Shown: positions 1 through 9,073, numbered from the stretch's first letter. The stretch is 64,000 bases of DNA from Qaidamihabitans albus (GCF_016464705.1 NZ_JAEHOB010000001.1:124001-188000); one strand, 5' to 3'. Numbers and translations: made by a program. Notes: generated by a model from the letters alone, not told the origin.

Positions 1-746
1 ACGAGCCGTTGGCCGACGCCGAGGCCGCGCGCGCCGGGCTCGACGAGAAGCAGCCGCAGTTTCGCGGTCTTATCGTCGCTGCCCGGGGTGCAGAACACCG
101 ACCCCACCGGCTCGCCGTCCAGTTCGGCGATCCACCCGGCCTGGCGCGTGGAGCCCTCGTCGGCCACGTAGTCGGCGATGATGCGGGCGACGAGCGCCTC
201 GAATCCGGTGTCCCAGCCGTACTCGTGTGCGTACTGGACACCGTGCCGGTGGACCACCCAGCCGTAGTCGCCCGCTCGCGGTGGGCGGAGCACCAGCGGC
301 CGCTCCCCGGAGCGCTCGCCGACGAGTTCGGTGATGGTGCGCATCGCGCCGAGCAGGCGCCGCTGGTCGTCCTCGGCGAGCGTGCCCAGCAAGTCCGCGA
401 TCTGCCTGCGCGTGCGCTGTTCGAGCGAGTCCTGTGCGAGCCTGCCTGCCTCGGTGAGGCTGACGGTCTGCCGTCGCGCGTCGGTCTCCGAGCGTTCACG
501 GGCGAGCAGGCCCCTCGATTCCAGCCTGCTCAGCAGCCGGCTCGCGTAGCCGGCGTCGAGGTCGAGCCGGCGGCGCAGCTCGGTCACCTCGCGCACGCCC
601 TGCTGCGCCAGTTCGTAGAGCATCCGCGCCTCGCTCAGCGTGTACGGCGTGCCGACAAGCCCCTCGTCGAGGACTCCGATGAGCCGCGTGTACTCGCGGT
701 TGAAGGCACGAACGGCCGCGACTCGCTCGACCACCGCCGTATTCAT
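1..746 (-). CDS. MarR-type regulator fused to GNAT acetyltransferase (3' end cut by window)
   Basis: The reading frame starts at the ATG at 744-746 and runs off the left edge, so only about 248 residues are visible. The N-terminal 145 residues read as a MarR winged helix: LSEARMLYELAQ, then VTELRRRLDLDAGYASRLLSRLE, followed by the wing LLARERSETDARRQTVSLTEAG. From about residue 155 a GNAT domain follows (LVLRPPRAGDYGWVVHRHG, later LRLLLVEPGARGLGVGQRL, the acetyl-CoA-binding V-x-x-x-x-R-G-x-G loop). MarR-GNAT fusions are a known actinobacterial and proteobacterial family, but substrates are mostly unknown. A perfect small palindrome lies 21 bp upstream and may be its own operator. The C-terminus is not seen. 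Confidence 0.88.
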   Translation of the reverse strand, partial: MNTAVVERVAAVRAFNREYTRLIGVLDEGLVGTPYTLSEARMLYELAQQGVREVTELRRRLDLDAGYASRLLSRLESRGLLARERSETDARRQTVSLTEAGRLAQDSLEQRTRRQIADLLGTLAEDDQRRLLGAMRTITELVGERSGERPLVLRPPRAGDYGWVVHRHGVQYAHEYGWDTGFEALVARIIADYVADEGSTRQAGWIAELDGEPVGSVFCTPGSDDKTAKLRLLLVEPGARGLGVGQRL

Positions 747-766
747 TGACCACCCCAACAAATTGG

Positions 767-779
767 TTGACTCAGTCAA
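767..779. promoter_or_regulatory. candidate MarR operator (TTGACT-C-AGTCAA)
   Basis: A 13-bp palindrome with perfect 6-bp arms around a central C lies directly upstream of the MarR-GNAT start codon. Its position fits autoregulation by the adjacent MarR protein. Binding is inferred only from symmetry and position. Confidence 0.45.
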
Positions 780-835
780 GAGTACCGGCACAGTTGAGCC
801 GAGGCCAGGAAAAAGGGGTGGCAGAAATATGGAAA

Positions 836-878
836 CCCCGTGATGCTGCCAGGTCGGGGGTCCGCCAGCATCACGGGG
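836..878. terminator. hairpin, probable terminator of the 58-aa gene
   Basis: Perfect 13-bp inverted repeat (CCCCGTGATGCTG, then CAGCATCACGGGG) with a 17-nt loop. It lies downstream of the minus-strand gene at 934-1110 and before the MarR promoter region, so it most likely ends that transcript. There is no U-run, which is common for actinobacterial terminators. Confidence 0.6.
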
Positions 879-933
879 TCATGAGGGGTATCGACGCCGG
901 AGCCGGCGGCGTTACACCCGAGCCAATTGTAAT

Positions 934-1110
934 CTAGATCACACGAGAGTCCTGCCCGCGACGCGGGCGAGTCTGGGCGATCGCGATCAGTTCCTGGCGA
1001 ACGGTCGCGGTGGCCGCGTTGTCGATCGCCCGGTTCAGTGCCCGGCGGGCACGCATCTCGGCACGGCGGGCGCGGAGCTTGGCGGCGATGTTGTTCATCG
1101 GTTTCTGCAT
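934..1110 (-). CDS. small basic protein of 58 aa, unknown function
   Basis: Short reading frame with ATG at 1108-1110 and stop TAG at 934-936. The product begins MQKPMNNIAAKLRARRAEMR and ends RPRRGQDSRVI. It is strongly basic and predicted helical (AKLRARRAEMRARRALNRAI), with no membrane segment or cysteine. A second in-frame ATG lies four codons in; GGAGG at about 1138 is too far away to decide the start, while AAGGGG sits immediately before the first ATG. It is bounded by a strong hairpin downstream and has about 200 bp of its own upstream sequence, which supports an independent small gene. No family is recognised. Confidence 0.6.
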   Translation of the reverse strand: MQKPMNNIAAKLRARRAEMRARRALNRAIDNAATATVRQELIAIAQTRPRRGQDSRVI

Positions 1111-1317
1111 CCCCTTGGGGGTCTCGATGGCTGTGCCTCCAGTATGCGCCTTTTTTCACAAAGTCTCCAATGATCGTCCGGTGATGCTGCTTACTGACCG
1201 AAGGATCATCGGATATTTCGGCGATATGCCGGGCATAGTTCGTGGCGCCGGTCACTCTCGCTGGCTATTCGGGAATATTTTGCTGAAGCTAGACAGTGCT
1301 AGACAGCGGCAGAAAGC
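1111..1317. other. intergenic region, promoter of the small basic gene, direct repeat
   Basis: This stretch is less GC-rich than its neighbours and probably contains the promoter of the 58-aa gene. It carries a direct repeat, GCTAGACAG, at 1288-1296 and 1298-1306, just beyond the stop codon of the ATPase gene. The same CTAGACA core recurs in the hairpin at 3707-3742. No further gene is seen. Confidence 0.4.
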
Positions 1318-2517
1318 TCAATCTTCGCCGCGGCCGAGCAGGTAGCTGCCGAAATGCGGCACCGTGAACGCGATGTGCCCGCGCTCCGCCGAGTACACGA
1401 GCCCCTTCTTCATCAGGCTGTCGCGGGCGGGCGAGAGCGAGGACGGTTTGCGCCCGAGGTAGACGGCGACGTCGGAGGTGCCGGCGCTCTCGTCCCTGCC
1501 CTGTGTCAGTTCCGCCATCGCGACCAGGTACTCACGCTCGGCCGGGGTCGCCCGCTCGTAGCGTGAGCCGAAGAAGCCCACCGCGAGCTCGGCCTCCGCC
1601 TCCGGCGCGGCGACCCGCACGTCCTCCGCGGTGATCGGGTCGGCGGGCGCGGCGTCCCAGGCCGCCTTGGCGTAGGCCTGGATGAAGTAGGGATAGCCGC
1701 CGGACGCGCTGAACAAGGTGTCCAGCGCGTCCGGAGCGATCTCGGCGTCCTCGCGCTCGACGGGTGCGAGTATGGCGCGGTCCGCCTCCGCCCGCTGCAG
1801 CCGGTCGATGCGCGCGTAACGGAAGAGCCGCTCGGAGTACGACTTCGACGCCGACAGCACCGCGGGCACGTGCGGTAGTCCGGCGCCGACCACCACCAGG
1901 GGTGCGCCGGACTGGGACAGCTCGTGGCACGCCGCGCACAGCGCGGATACGTCCTCCGGGGCGAGATCCTGCATCTCGTCGATGAGCAGCGCGACGCCGG
2001 TGCCGACATCGGCGGCGAGTTCCGCCACGTCCGTGAACAGTTCCACCAGGTCGATCTCGATGTCCCCGGAGTCGGCGCGGCCCTGCGCGGCGGGCACATC
2101 GATGCCCGGCTGCCAGCGGTCGCGCAATTTGGCGTCCGGGCGGTTGGCCCGCAGCGCGAACGCCTTCAGTACCGCGAGCACGTCGTCCACCCGGTCGGGT
2201 GCGCGATGCCGGACCGCGAGATCGCGGATCGCCCGGTGCAGTGCGGCAGACAACGGCCTGCGCAGTTCGGCATCGGGACGGGCCTCGATCTTGCCGGAGC
2301 CCCAGCCGCGGCGCAGCGCCATCGAGCGCAACTCGCCCAGCAGCACGGTCTTACCCACGCCGCGCAGCCCGGTGAGCACGAGGCTGCGTTCGGGCCGCCC
2401 ACGCGAGACCCGTTCGAGCACCACCTCGAAGGCCTTCAGCTCACGTTCCCGCCCGGCGAGTTCGGGCGGCCGCTGTCCTGCGCCGGGCGCGAACGGATTC
2501 CGCACGGGGTCCATCAC
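1318..2517 (-). CDS. AAA-type ATP-binding protein (Orc/Cdc6-like fold)
   Basis: A 399-residue P-loop ATPase starting MMDPVRNPFAPGAGQRPPEL. Walker A is GLRGVGKTVLLGEL near residue 50 and Walker B is VALLIDEMQDL near residue 175. The N-terminal LAGRERELKAFEVVL matches the opening of Orc1/Cdc6- and STAND-like AAA proteins that bind a helix-turn-helix at the C-terminus. The last 90 residues (RATPAEREYLVAMAEL to YLGRKPSSLSPARDSLMKKG) look like that winged helix. These proteins are common stand-alone genes in actinobacteria without an assigned role. It is monocistronic and divergent from the phosphodiesterase gene. Confidence 0.8.
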   Translation of the reverse strand: MMDPVRNPFAPGAGQRPPELAGRERELKAFEVVLERVSRGRPERSLVLTGLRGVGKTVLLGELRSMALRRGWGSGKIEARPDAELRRPLSAALHRAIRDLAVRHRAPDRVDDVLAVLKAFALRANRPDAKLRDRWQPGIDVPAAQGRADSGDIEIDLVELFTDVAELAADVGTGVALLIDEMQDLAPEDVSALCAACHELSQSGAPLVVVGAGLPHVPAVLSASKSYSERLFRYARIDRLQRAEADRAILAPVEREDAEIAPDALDTLFSASGGYPYFIQAYAKAAWDAAPADPITAEDVRVAAPEAEAELAVGFFGSRYERATPAEREYLVAMAELTQGRDESAGTSDVAVYLGRKPSSLSPARDSLMKKGLVYSAERGHIAFTVPHFGSYLLGRGED

Positions 2518-2581
2518 TACGACACTATTGGGTTTTCTAGCTGCAGCCCGATATTGCGGCAGAAAACGCTACCGGCGTGTC

Positions 2582-2595
2582 CCGGACATGTCCGG
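2582..2595. promoter_or_regulatory. perfect 14-bp palindrome in a divergent promoter region
   Basis: CCGGACATGTCCGG lies between the divergent ATPase and phosphodiesterase genes, 53 bp before the latter's start. Perfect symmetry and position suggest a dimeric regulator site; the regulator is unknown. Confidence 0.35.
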
Positions 2596-2647
2596 TTCTC
2601 CTGGCCGTCACCCACAGGTGTCAGGGTCCGTCCGGGAGGTCTCACTG

Positions 2648-3700
2648 ATGACGAAACGTATGTCCACCGCGATCGCCGCGGTACTGGCGATGGTGCTGAT
2701 CGGCACCGCAACCGCCGAGGCGGGCACCAAGGTGCACCGCAAGGAGCTCGACATCCAGGCCCATCGGGGCGGGATCGGGCTGACCGTCGAAGGCACGCTC
2801 GCGGCGTTCGGGCGCGCGATGGAACTGGGGGTCACCACACTCGAACTCGACATCCAGATCACCGCCGACGGGCGTGAGGTGATCACGCACGACCGCAAGA
2901 TCAACCCGGCCAAGTGCGCCGACACCTCCCCGGTGACCGTGGGCGACCCCGACTTTCCCTACGCGGGCAAGTACGTCAAGGACCTGACGTTCGCCCAGGT
3001 GCGCACGCTGGACTGCGGGTCGCAGCGGCACCCGGGTCACCCGAACCAGCAGCTGTCCCCTGGTGCCAGGATGCCGACGCTCGCGGAGTTGTTCGACCTC
3101 GCTCGCAGGCACCACGCGTGGCACCTGCGCTTCAACATCGAGACGAAGGTCGAGGCGGGGGCGCCGGAGGAGACCGCGCCACGTGAGCAGTTCGTCGACC
3201 GGGTCATCCGGGAGGTGAGCCGTTCCGGTTTCGCCCGCAATGTCACGGTCCAGAGCTTCGACTGGGGCGCGCTCATGCTGCTGCGGGAGAAGGCGCCGTG
3301 GTTGCCGGTGGTCGCACTGACCGAGCCCGGCTTCCTGCAGGTGGGTCAGCCCGGCAGGTCGCCGTGGCTGGGCGGCATCGACATCGACGACTTCGGTGGC
3401 AGCCCGGTGCAGGCGGTGCGCTCCTTCGGTGCCGATGCGCTCTCGCCCGTGCACGGCAACCCGCAGGGCGGCACCGTGCACGACCCCGGCTACGTGCCGT
3501 TCACCACGAAGGCTCTCGTCGAGGAGGCACACCGGGCCGGGATCGAGGTCATCCCCTGGACGATCAACGATCGGGCGACGATGAACAAGCTGATCGACGA
3601 CGGGGTGGACGGGATCATCACCGACTATCCCGACCGGCTGCGCGAGGTGGCGGCAGATCGGGGCTTCAAGCTGCCCAAGTCGTATCCGGCGAAGCGCTAG
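2648..3700 (+). CDS. secreted glycerophosphodiester phosphodiesterase
   Basis: Product of 350 residues; ATG at 2648 is preceded by GGGAGG at good spacing. An N-terminal signal peptide (MTKRMSTAIAAVLAMVLIGTATAEA) indicates export. The GDPD TIM-barrel signature is present: AHRGG near residue 39, then LELDIQITADGREVITHD with the paired acidic metal ligands and catalytic histidine, and the closing WTINDRATMNKLIDDGVDGI. The family hydrolyses deacylated phospholipids to glycerol 3-phosphate and an alcohol; here this would occur outside the membrane for phosphate or carbon scavenging. The gene is monocistronic and followed by a strong hairpin. An upstream in-frame extension overlapping the ATPase gene is not coding. 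Confidence 0.93.
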   Translation: MTKRMSTAIAAVLAMVLIGTATAEAGTKVHRKELDIQAHRGGIGLTVEGTLAAFGRAMELGVTTLELDIQITADGREVITHDRKINPAKCADTSPVTVGDPDFPYAGKYVKDLTFAQVRTLDCGSQRHPGHPNQQLSPGARMPTLAELFDLARRHHAWHLRFNIETKVEAGAPEETAPREQFVDRVIREVSRSGFARNVTVQSFDWGALMLLREKAPWLPVVALTEPGFLQVGQPGRSPWLGGIDIDDFGGSPVQAVRSFGADALSPVHGNPQGGTVHDPGYVPFTTKALVEEAHRAGIEVIPWTINDRATMNKLIDDGVDGIITDYPDRLREVAADRGFKLPKSYPAKR

Positions 3701-3706
3701 CGAGTT

Positions 3707-3742
3707 CTACCCTTGTCTAGTGCTTGCGCTAGACAAGGGTAG
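3707..3742. terminator. perfect 14-bp inverted repeat after the phosphodiesterase gene
   Basis: Arms CTACCCTTGTCTAG and CTAGACAAGGGTAG are fully complementary with an 8-nt loop, starting seven bases after the stop codon. This most likely terminates the phosphodiesterase transcript. The arms reuse the CTAGACA core seen at 1288-1306, so a protein-binding role is also possible. Confidence 0.65.
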
Positions 3743-3830
3743 ACGCTGCTAGCCTGCCGAGGAGTGAAGACGGCCGAGAACGGGTAGCTTCGGGGGCGCA
3801 ACGATTCCCGGCTAGTTCAGGAAGGTCGCG

Positions 3831-4379
3831 ATGATTCTCCGCCGAGTGGCGCGCCCGCTCCTCTCCGCCATCTTCATCTCGGGCGGCATCACCGCCCTGC
3901 GGGATGCCGAGGGCCACGCGCAGGTCGCCAAACCCCTGGTCGACAAGGCCGTCGCCCCGAACGCCGATGCGCTGCCGGATGCGGTGCCGACCGACCCCGT
4001 GAATCTGGTCCGCATCGACGGCGCCGTGAAGATCGCGGCCGGATCGATGCTGGCCCTGGGCAAGTTCCCCCGGCTCTCGTCGATACTGCTGCTCGGCAGC
4101 CTGACGTCCACCACGGCGGCCGCGCACCGCTTCTGGGAACACCAGGGAGAAGAACGGCAGCAACACATGGTGCACTTCATCAAGAACGCCGGGCTCGCCG
4201 GTGGCCTGCTGCTCGCGGCCGCCGACACCGAGGGCAAACCGTCGGTGGGCTGGCGCGCCAAGCGGACCGCCCGTGATGTCGGCAAGCAGGTGCAGGGCAC
4301 CACCGGAGCCGTGCAGAAGCGCGCCGCCAAGGCCACCGGGAAGGCGAACAAGACCCTGGAGTCCGCCCTGCCCCGGTGA
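3831..4379 (+). CDS. DoxX-family membrane protein
   Basis: Product of 182 residues; ATG at 3831 follows GGAAGG. It begins MILRRVARPLLSAIFISGGI, typical of DoxX/SURF4-like small membrane proteins, and has three or four hydrophobic segments, e.g. VKIAAGSMLALGKFPRLSSI and LAGGLLLAAADTEG. The C-terminal 40 residues are basic and alanine-rich (KRAAKATGKANKTLE). In mycobacteria a DoxX protein works with SodA and SseA in a redox complex, but neither partner is nearby, so a specific function cannot be given. Confidence 0.82.
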   Translation: MILRRVARPLLSAIFISGGITALRDAEGHAQVAKPLVDKAVAPNADALPDAVPTDPVNLVRIDGAVKIAAGSMLALGKFPRLSSILLLGSLTSTTAAAHRFWEHQGEERQQHMVHFIKNAGLAGGLLLAAADTEGKPSVGWRAKRTARDVGKQVQGTTGAVQKRAAKATGKANKTLESALPR

Positions 4380-4395
4380 CCCGGCCGGCCGTTCG

Positions 4396-5262
4396 CTACT
4401 TGCTGGCCACCCGGCGGTACTGCGCGGTGGCCAGCGGCGCGAAGATCGCGATGATCGCCACGCAGCTGAGGATCGCGTAGAGGGCCGCGTTCTCGGCCGG
4501 CCACCCGGACGGTTCCGGCCAGCCCGCCGGGCTGGGGTTGTTGAAGAGGTCGCGGGTGGCGTTGACCGCCGCCGTGAACGGGTTCCAGTCGGCGATCGGA
4601 CCGAGGACGCCGGGCAGGCTCTCCTGCGGGACGAACGCCGACGAGACGAACGTCAGCGGGAACATCCAGATCAGGCCCGCGCTGTTGGCGACCTCGACGC
4701 TGCGTGCGATCAGGCCGATGTAGGCCCCGATCCACGACATGGCGAACGCGAACAGCAGGATCATCAGGTATCCGAGTACCGCGTCGAGGAAGCTGCCGCG
4801 GATCCGCCAGCCGATGAGCAGGCCGCAGGCCGACATGACCACGAGCACGACCACGCTGAGCACCTGGTCGGCGGTGGTCCGGCCCAGGATCACCGCCAGC
4901 CGGGACATCGGCAGCGAACGGAACCGGTCGATGATGCCCTTCTGCAGGTCACTAGCGAACCCGATCACCGTGTAGGAGGAGTTGAAGGCGACCGTCTGCG
5001 CGAAGATCCCGGCGATCAGGAACTCGCGGTACTGGCTGCTGTCACCGCCAGGACCGCCGATGGCGCCGCCGAAGACATACGCGAACATCAGCACGAACAT
5101 GATCGGGAACGCGGTGGCACCGAGCAGCCACTCGGGATTGCGCCGCACGTTCATCACGTTGCGCCAGGTGACGACACCGGAGTCGGTGAATACCTTGGCG
5201 ACGCGCGCCCTCGTCGAGATGTGCTCGGTACTGGCGGGTTTCGCCTGTATCGTCGCGGTCAC
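4396..5262 (-). CDS. ABC-2 type exporter permease (DrrB-like)
   Basis: A 288-residue integral membrane protein with six predicted helices, e.g. LLGATAFPIMFVLMFAYVFG and VLSVVVLVVMSACGLLIG. The segment EFLIAGIFAQTVAFNSSYTV and the later SLPMSRLAVILGR are typical of DrrB-type ABC-2 permeases. Its start overlaps the stop of the ATPase gene upstream (5259-5262), so the two are translationally coupled. Together they form an efflux pump of the daunorubicin-resistance type. The substrate cannot be told from sequence; such pairs may export antibiotics, lipids or wall precursors. Confidence 0.9.
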   Translation of the reverse strand: MTATIQAKPASTEHISTRARVAKVFTDSGVVTWRNVMNVRRNPEWLLGATAFPIMFVLMFAYVFGGAIGGPGGDSSQYREFLIAGIFAQTVAFNSSYTVIGFASDLQKGIIDRFRSLPMSRLAVILGRTTADQVLSVVVLVVMSACGLLIGWRIRGSFLDAVLGYLMILLFAFAMSWIGAYIGLIARSVEVANSAGLIWMFPLTFVSSAFVPQESLPGVLGPIADWNPFTAAVNATRDLFNNPSPAGWPEPSGWPAENAALYAILSCVAIIAIFAPLATAQYRRVASK

Positions 5263-6230
5263 TGTTCCCCCTCGCTCTCCGCGCGCGACCCGGTCAGCGA
5301 CAGGAACACGTCGTCCAGCGTCGGCCGGTGCAGCGCCACGTCCTGCACCACGACGTTCTGTGCGTCCAGCAGGCGCAGGGCCTCCACGAGTGCCTTCGGA
5401 CCGGTGTCCACGATCACGTCCACCCTTCGGGTGTGCTCGTCGATCGCCGGCTCCGCCGCACCGACCTCCGCGAGCACCTTCGCCGTCGCGGGCAGTTCGT
5501 CGACCGTGGACACCACGAGTTCGAGCCGCTCACCGCTGATCTGACTCTTCAGCTCGTCGGCCGTACCGCGGGCGATCACCCTGCCCTTGTCGATCACCAC
5601 GATCGAGTCGGCCAGCTGGTCGGCCTCCTCCAGGTACTGCGTCGTGAGCAGCACGGTGGTGCCGTCGGCCACCAGCTCCTTGATGACCTCCCACATCTCG
5701 ATCCGCCCGCGCGGGTCGAGCCCGGTGGTCGGCTCGTCGAGGATGACCACGGTCGGCTCCGCCACGAGTGCTCCCGCCAGGTCGAGCCGCCGCCGCATAC
5801 CGCCGGAGTATCCCTTCGACGGCCGGTCGGCGGCCTCGTCGAGCTGGAACCGGGCGAGCAGCTCCCGGGCCCGCGCGCGGGCCGTGGCCTTGTTCTGGCC
5901 GTAGAGCCTGCCGACCATGTAGAGGTTCTCGAAGCCGGTCAGATTCTCGTCGACGGCCGCGTACTGGCCGGACAGCCCAATGACGCGCCGCACCGAGTCC
6001 GGCTCGGCGAGCACGTCACGGCCCGCCACCCAGGCCTCCCCCGAATCGGGTTTCAGCAGGGTGGTCAGGATGCGCACCGTCGTCGTCTTGCCCGCGCCGT
6101 TGGGCCCCAGCAGGCCCAGCACCTTGCCCGACGGGACCTCCAGGTCGACCCCGTCGAGGGCGCGGGTGGAGCCGTAGGTCTTGACGAGGTCGCGCGCCCG
6201 CACGGCGACCTGTCTGTCGTTCTCGGACAT
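5259..6230 (-). CDS. ABC exporter ATPase (DrrA-like)
   Basis: A 323-residue nucleotide-binding subunit. Walker A GLLGPNGAGKTTTVR lies near residue 40, signature YSGGMRRRLDLA near 143, and Walker B VVILDEPTTGLDPR directly after it. The DrrA-type C-terminal domain (ELVVSTVDELPATAKVLAEV to LHRPTLDDVFLSLTG) is present, which distinguishes it from importer ATPases. It is the first gene of a two-gene operon with the permease. No drug-biosynthesis gene is adjacent, so self-resistance is not indicated. Confidence 0.92.
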   Translation of the reverse strand: MSENDRQVAVRARDLVKTYGSTRALDGVDLEVPSGKVLGLLGPNGAGKTTTVRILTTLLKPDSGEAWVAGRDVLAEPDSVRRVIGLSGQYAAVDENLTGFENLYMVGRLYGQNKATARARARELLARFQLDEAADRPSKGYSGGMRRRLDLAGALVAEPTVVILDEPTTGLDPRGRIEMWEVIKELVADGTTVLLTTQYLEEADQLADSIVVIDKGRVIARGTADELKSQISGERLELVVSTVDELPATAKVLAEVGAAEPAIDEHTRRVDVIVDTGPKALVEALRLLDAQNVVVQDVALHRPTLDDVFLSLTGSRAESEGEQ

Positions 6231-6288
6231 GGCGCCAGCCTAGGAGCGAGCACCGACAAAAGTCGCTCGATTTAGCGATCGGCGGAAA

Positions 6289-7626
6289 TTACCTCTCCAG
6301 GATCGCTGTGACACCCTGGCCGCCTGCCGCGCAGATCGAGATCAGCCCGCGCCCGGAGCCCTTCTCGTGCAACAGCTTCGCCAGCGTGCCGACGATCCGG
6401 CCGCCGGTCGCGGCGAACGGGTGCCCCGCCGCGAGCGAGGAGCCGTTGACGTTGAGCTTGGCGCGGTCGATCGAGCCCGGTGGCGAGTCGAGGTCCAGCT
6501 TCTCCTTGGCGAACGTCGGGTCCTCCCACGCCCGCAGCGTGGCGAGGACCTGCGAGGCGAACGCCTCGTGGATCTCGTAGAAGTCGAAGTCCTGCAGGGA
6601 CAGGCCCGCCTTCGCCAGCATCCGCGGGACCGCATAGGCGGGCGCCATCAACAGACCTTCCTCGCCGTGCACGTAGTCGACGGCCGCGGTCTGCGAGAAC
6701 GTCAGGTATGCCAGCACCGGCAGCTTGCGCTGCTTCGCCCACTCCTCCGTGGCCAGCAGCACCGTGGACGCGCCGTCGGAGAGCGGAGTGGAGTTGCCCG
6801 CCGTCATCGTGCCCTCCTGCCCACCGAAGGCGGGCTTGAGCTTGCCCAGCTTCTCCGCGGTGGAGTCCGGCCGCATGTTCTGGTCCGTGGTGAGCTTCAG
6901 GTACGGCGTCACCAGATCGTCGAAGAAGCCGCGGTCGTAGGCGGCCGCGAGACGCTGGTGGCTCGTCGCGGCGAGCTCGTCCTGTGCCTCCCGGGGGATG
7001 TCCCACACGCTCGCGGTGAGCGCGGCGTGCTCGCCCATCGACAGCCCCGTGCGCGGTTCGGCGTTCTGCGGGATCTCCGGCACGATGTGCCCTGGCCGCA
7101 GCTTGGTGAGCAGCTTGAGCCGCTGGCCGACGGACTTCGCCGCGTTCAGCCGGACGAGCAGCCTGCGCAGATCGTCGTTGACGGCCAGCGGCGCGTCGCT
7201 CGTGGTGTCGACCCCGCCCGCGACGGCCGAGTCGATCTGGCCGAGGGCGATCTTGTTGGCGACGTTGATGACGGCCTGCAGGCCGGTGCCGCAGGCCATC
7301 TGCACGTCCGCGGCGGGTGTTGCCGGCGAGAGGGCGCTGCCCAGTACGCATTCGCGGGCGAGGTTGAAGTCGCGCGAGTGCTTGAGCACCGCGCCCGCCG
7401 CGACCTCGCCGAGCCGCTCACCCTGTAGCGAGAACCGGCTGACCAGGCCGTCGAGTGCCGCGGTGAGCATATCCTGGTTCGACGCGTCGGCGTAGGGTCC
7501 GTTGGATCGCGCGAACGGGATCCGGTTGGCGCCGACGATCGCGACCTTGCGGACACCCCGGGTGGATCCGGCCCTGCTCCTGCTCGACCTGGTCCGGCCG
7601 CTCGCCGGCTTCTGCGCTGAGGTCAT
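6289..7626 (-). CDS. fadA2: acetyl-CoA C-acyltransferase (thiolase), FadA2-like
   Basis: Thiolase of 445 residues. The nucleophilic cysteine sits in [12 protein letters not shown]; the second active-site element is [15 protein letters not shown]; the C-terminal [16 protein letters not shown] and [14 protein letters not shown] carry the general-base His and Cys. It catalyses thiolytic cleavage of 3-ketoacyl-CoA in beta-oxidation. It is transcribed divergently from a fabG4-htdX pair, the same order as Rv0243-Rv0242c-Rv0241c in M. tuberculosis (known arrangement), which supports the FadA2 name. The shared promoter holds a palindromic box found again upstream of fadE5. Confidence 0.92.
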   Translation of the reverse strand: MTSAQKPASGRTRSSRSRAGSTRGVRKVAIVGANRIPFARSNGPYADASNQDMLTAALDGLVSRFSLQGERLGEVAAGAVLKHSRDFNLARECVLGSALSPATPAADVQMACGTGLQAVINVANKIALGQIDSAVAGGVDTTSDAPLAVNDDLRRLLVRLNAAKSVGQRLKLLTKLRPGHIVPEIPQNAEPRTGLSMGEHAALTASVWDIPREAQDELAATSHQRLAAAYDRGFFDDLVTPYLKLTTDQNMRPDSTAEKLGKLKPAFGGQEGTMTAGNSTPLSDGASTVLLATEEWAKQRKLPVLAYLTFSQTAAVDYVHGEEGLLMAPAYAVPRMLAKAGLSLQDFDFYEIHEAFASQVLATLRAWEDPTFAKEKLDLDSPPGSIDRAKLNVNGSSLAAGHPFAATGGRIVGTLAKLLHEKGSGRGLISICAAGGQGVTAILER

Positions 7627-7657
7627 GGCTCCTCCTGGTCAGCATTCTCGCATCCGC

Positions 7658-7684
7658 TGGCGAGTGTAACTTACTCGCCAGTAG
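7658..7684. promoter_or_regulatory. operator-like palindrome between fadA2 and fabG4
   Basis: TGGCGAGT and ACTCGCCA form perfect 8-bp arms around a 7-bp spacer (7658-7680). Overlapping it at 7671-7684 is TTACTCGCCAGTAG, closely matching two boxes upstream of fadE5 (45797-45810, 45822-45835) and one before the SCP2 gene (10688-10701). A TetR-type repressor of lipid catabolism is the likely binder; this is inferred from symmetry and recurrence. Confidence 0.55.
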
Positions 7685-7725
7685 GTTATGGTGTGCAGTG
7701 GCACAATCGGCACGGGAGGCATCCG

Positions 7726-9072
7726 ATGGCGGACAGGTACCAGCAGTTCACCAAGACACCGATCGGCAGGTTGGTCGTGCCGAGGCTCGGCCTGCCGGAC
7801 CCGCCCGTGCTGCGGCGCTACCGGCCGGGGCAGCCCGCTCTCGATGGTCCCGCATTCGTGGGCGCCGCGCCGGGTGGGCGGCTGGAGAAGACGCTTCGGT
7901 CGCGGCTGGCCGACGCCGGCATCGAGGTACTTGCCGGCCCGGCGGGCGACGACACGCGCTACGGCGCTCTCGTGTTCGACGCGACCGGCATCACCGATCC
8001 CGCCGCGCTGCGTGAGCTGTACGCGTTCTTCCAGCCGGTGATCCGCAAGGTCGGCGCTTCCGGCCGGGTCGTCGTCCTCGGCACGCCGCCGGAGCTGGCC
8101 GATGGCAGGGAACGGATCGCCCAGCGCGCGCTCGAGGGCTTCGTCCGCTCGGTCGGCAAGGAGCTCAAGCGCGGCGCCACCGCGCAGCTCGTGTACGTCG
8201 CCGAAGGCGCCGAGGACGCCATCGAGTCCACGATGCGCTTCCTGCTCTCGGCCAGGTCCGCGTTCGTCGACGCCCAGGTGATCCGGATCGGCACGGTCAC
8301 CGTGCCGCGGGTGCAGCCGCCCGCGAACTGGGAGAAGCCGCTCGACGGCAAGGTCGCGGTGGTCACCGGGGCCTCACGGGGCATCGGTGCGTCGATCGCC
8401 GAGGTGCTCGCACGCGACGGCGCGCACGTCGTCGCGCTCGACGTGCCGGCGCAGGGCGGTGAGCTCTCGCAGGTCGCCAACCGGATCGGCGGCTCGGCGC
8501 TGCAACTCGACATCACGGCCGACGACGCGCCTGCGAAGCTCGCCGGCTACCTGCGTGAGCGGCACGGCGGCGTCGACGTCGTGGTGCACAACGCCGGCAT
8601 CACCAGGGACAAGACCCTCGGCAACCTCACCGACGCCGGCTGGGACGCGGTGCTCGCCGTCAACCTCAACGCGGCGCTCGCGCTGAACGACAAGCTGATC
8701 GGCGACAAGGTGCTGAACGAGAACGGCCGCATCATCGGCGTCTCCTCGATCGCCGGGATCGCGGGCAACGTCGGCCAGACCAACTACGCCACCAGCAAGG
8801 CGGGCGTGATCGGCATGGTCCAGGAGGGCGCGCCGCGGCTGGCCGAGTACGGCGGCACGATCAACGCCGTGGCGCCCGGCTTCATCGAGACGAAGATGAC
8901 CGCCGCCGTACCGCTGTTCATCCGCGAGGCCGGGCGGCGGCTCTCCAGCCTCGCGCAGGGCGGGCTGCCGGTCGACGTCGCCGAGACCATCGCCTGGTAC
9001 GCCGGTCCCGCGTCGTCGGCGGTCAACGGCAACGTGGTCCGCGTGTGCGGCCAGGCACTGCTGGGAGCGTGA
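7726..9072 (+). CDS. fabG4: 3-oxoacyl-ACP/CoA reductase, FabG4-type (high-molecular-weight SDR)
   Basis: Product of 448 residues. The ATG at 7726 has GGGAGG at ideal spacing; an upstream in-frame extension lacks support. The N-terminal 200 residues form the flavodoxin-like domain specific to FabG4. The C-terminal half is a short-chain dehydrogenase: [15 protein letters not shown] binds NAD(H), NAGITRD follows, and catalytic Ser and YATSK appear in the [19 protein letters not shown] segment. The enzyme reduces 3-ketoacyl thioesters. The htdX start follows its stop after one base, so the two are cotranscribed and likely perform consecutive reduction and (de)hydration steps. Confidence 0.93.
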   Translation: MADRYQQFTKTPIGRLVVPRLGLPDPPVLRRYRPGQPALDGPAFVGAAPGGRLEKTLRSRLADAGIEVLAGPAGDDTRYGALVFDATGITDPAALRELYAFFQPVIRKVGASGRVVVLGTPPELADGRERIAQRALEGFVRSVGKELKRGATAQLVYVAEGAEDAIESTMRFLLSARSAFVDAQVIRIGTVTVPRVQPPANWEKPLDGKVAVVTGASRGIGASIAEVLARDGAHVVALDVPAQGGELSQVANRIGGSALQLDITADDAPAKLAGYLRERHGGVDVVVHNAGITRDKTLGNLTDAGWDAVLAVNLNAALALNDKLIGDKVLNENGRIIGVSSIAGIAGNVGQTNYATSKAGVIGMVQEGAPRLAEYGGTINAVAPGFIETKMTAAVPLFIREAGRRLSSLAQGGLPVDVAETIAWYAGPASSAVNGNVVRVCGQALLGA

Positions 9073-9073
9073 G

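Noticed and set aside
1982-2647. Upstream extension of the phosphodiesterase
   Set aside because: It lies antisense to the ATPase gene, and the signal peptide starts at the ATG at 2648 with GGGAGG upstream.
4201-5544. Long plus-strand open frame over the exporter genes
   Set aside because: Arg/Pro/His-rich composition typical of shadow frames in GC-rich DNA; the minus-strand DrrAB proteins have clear motifs.
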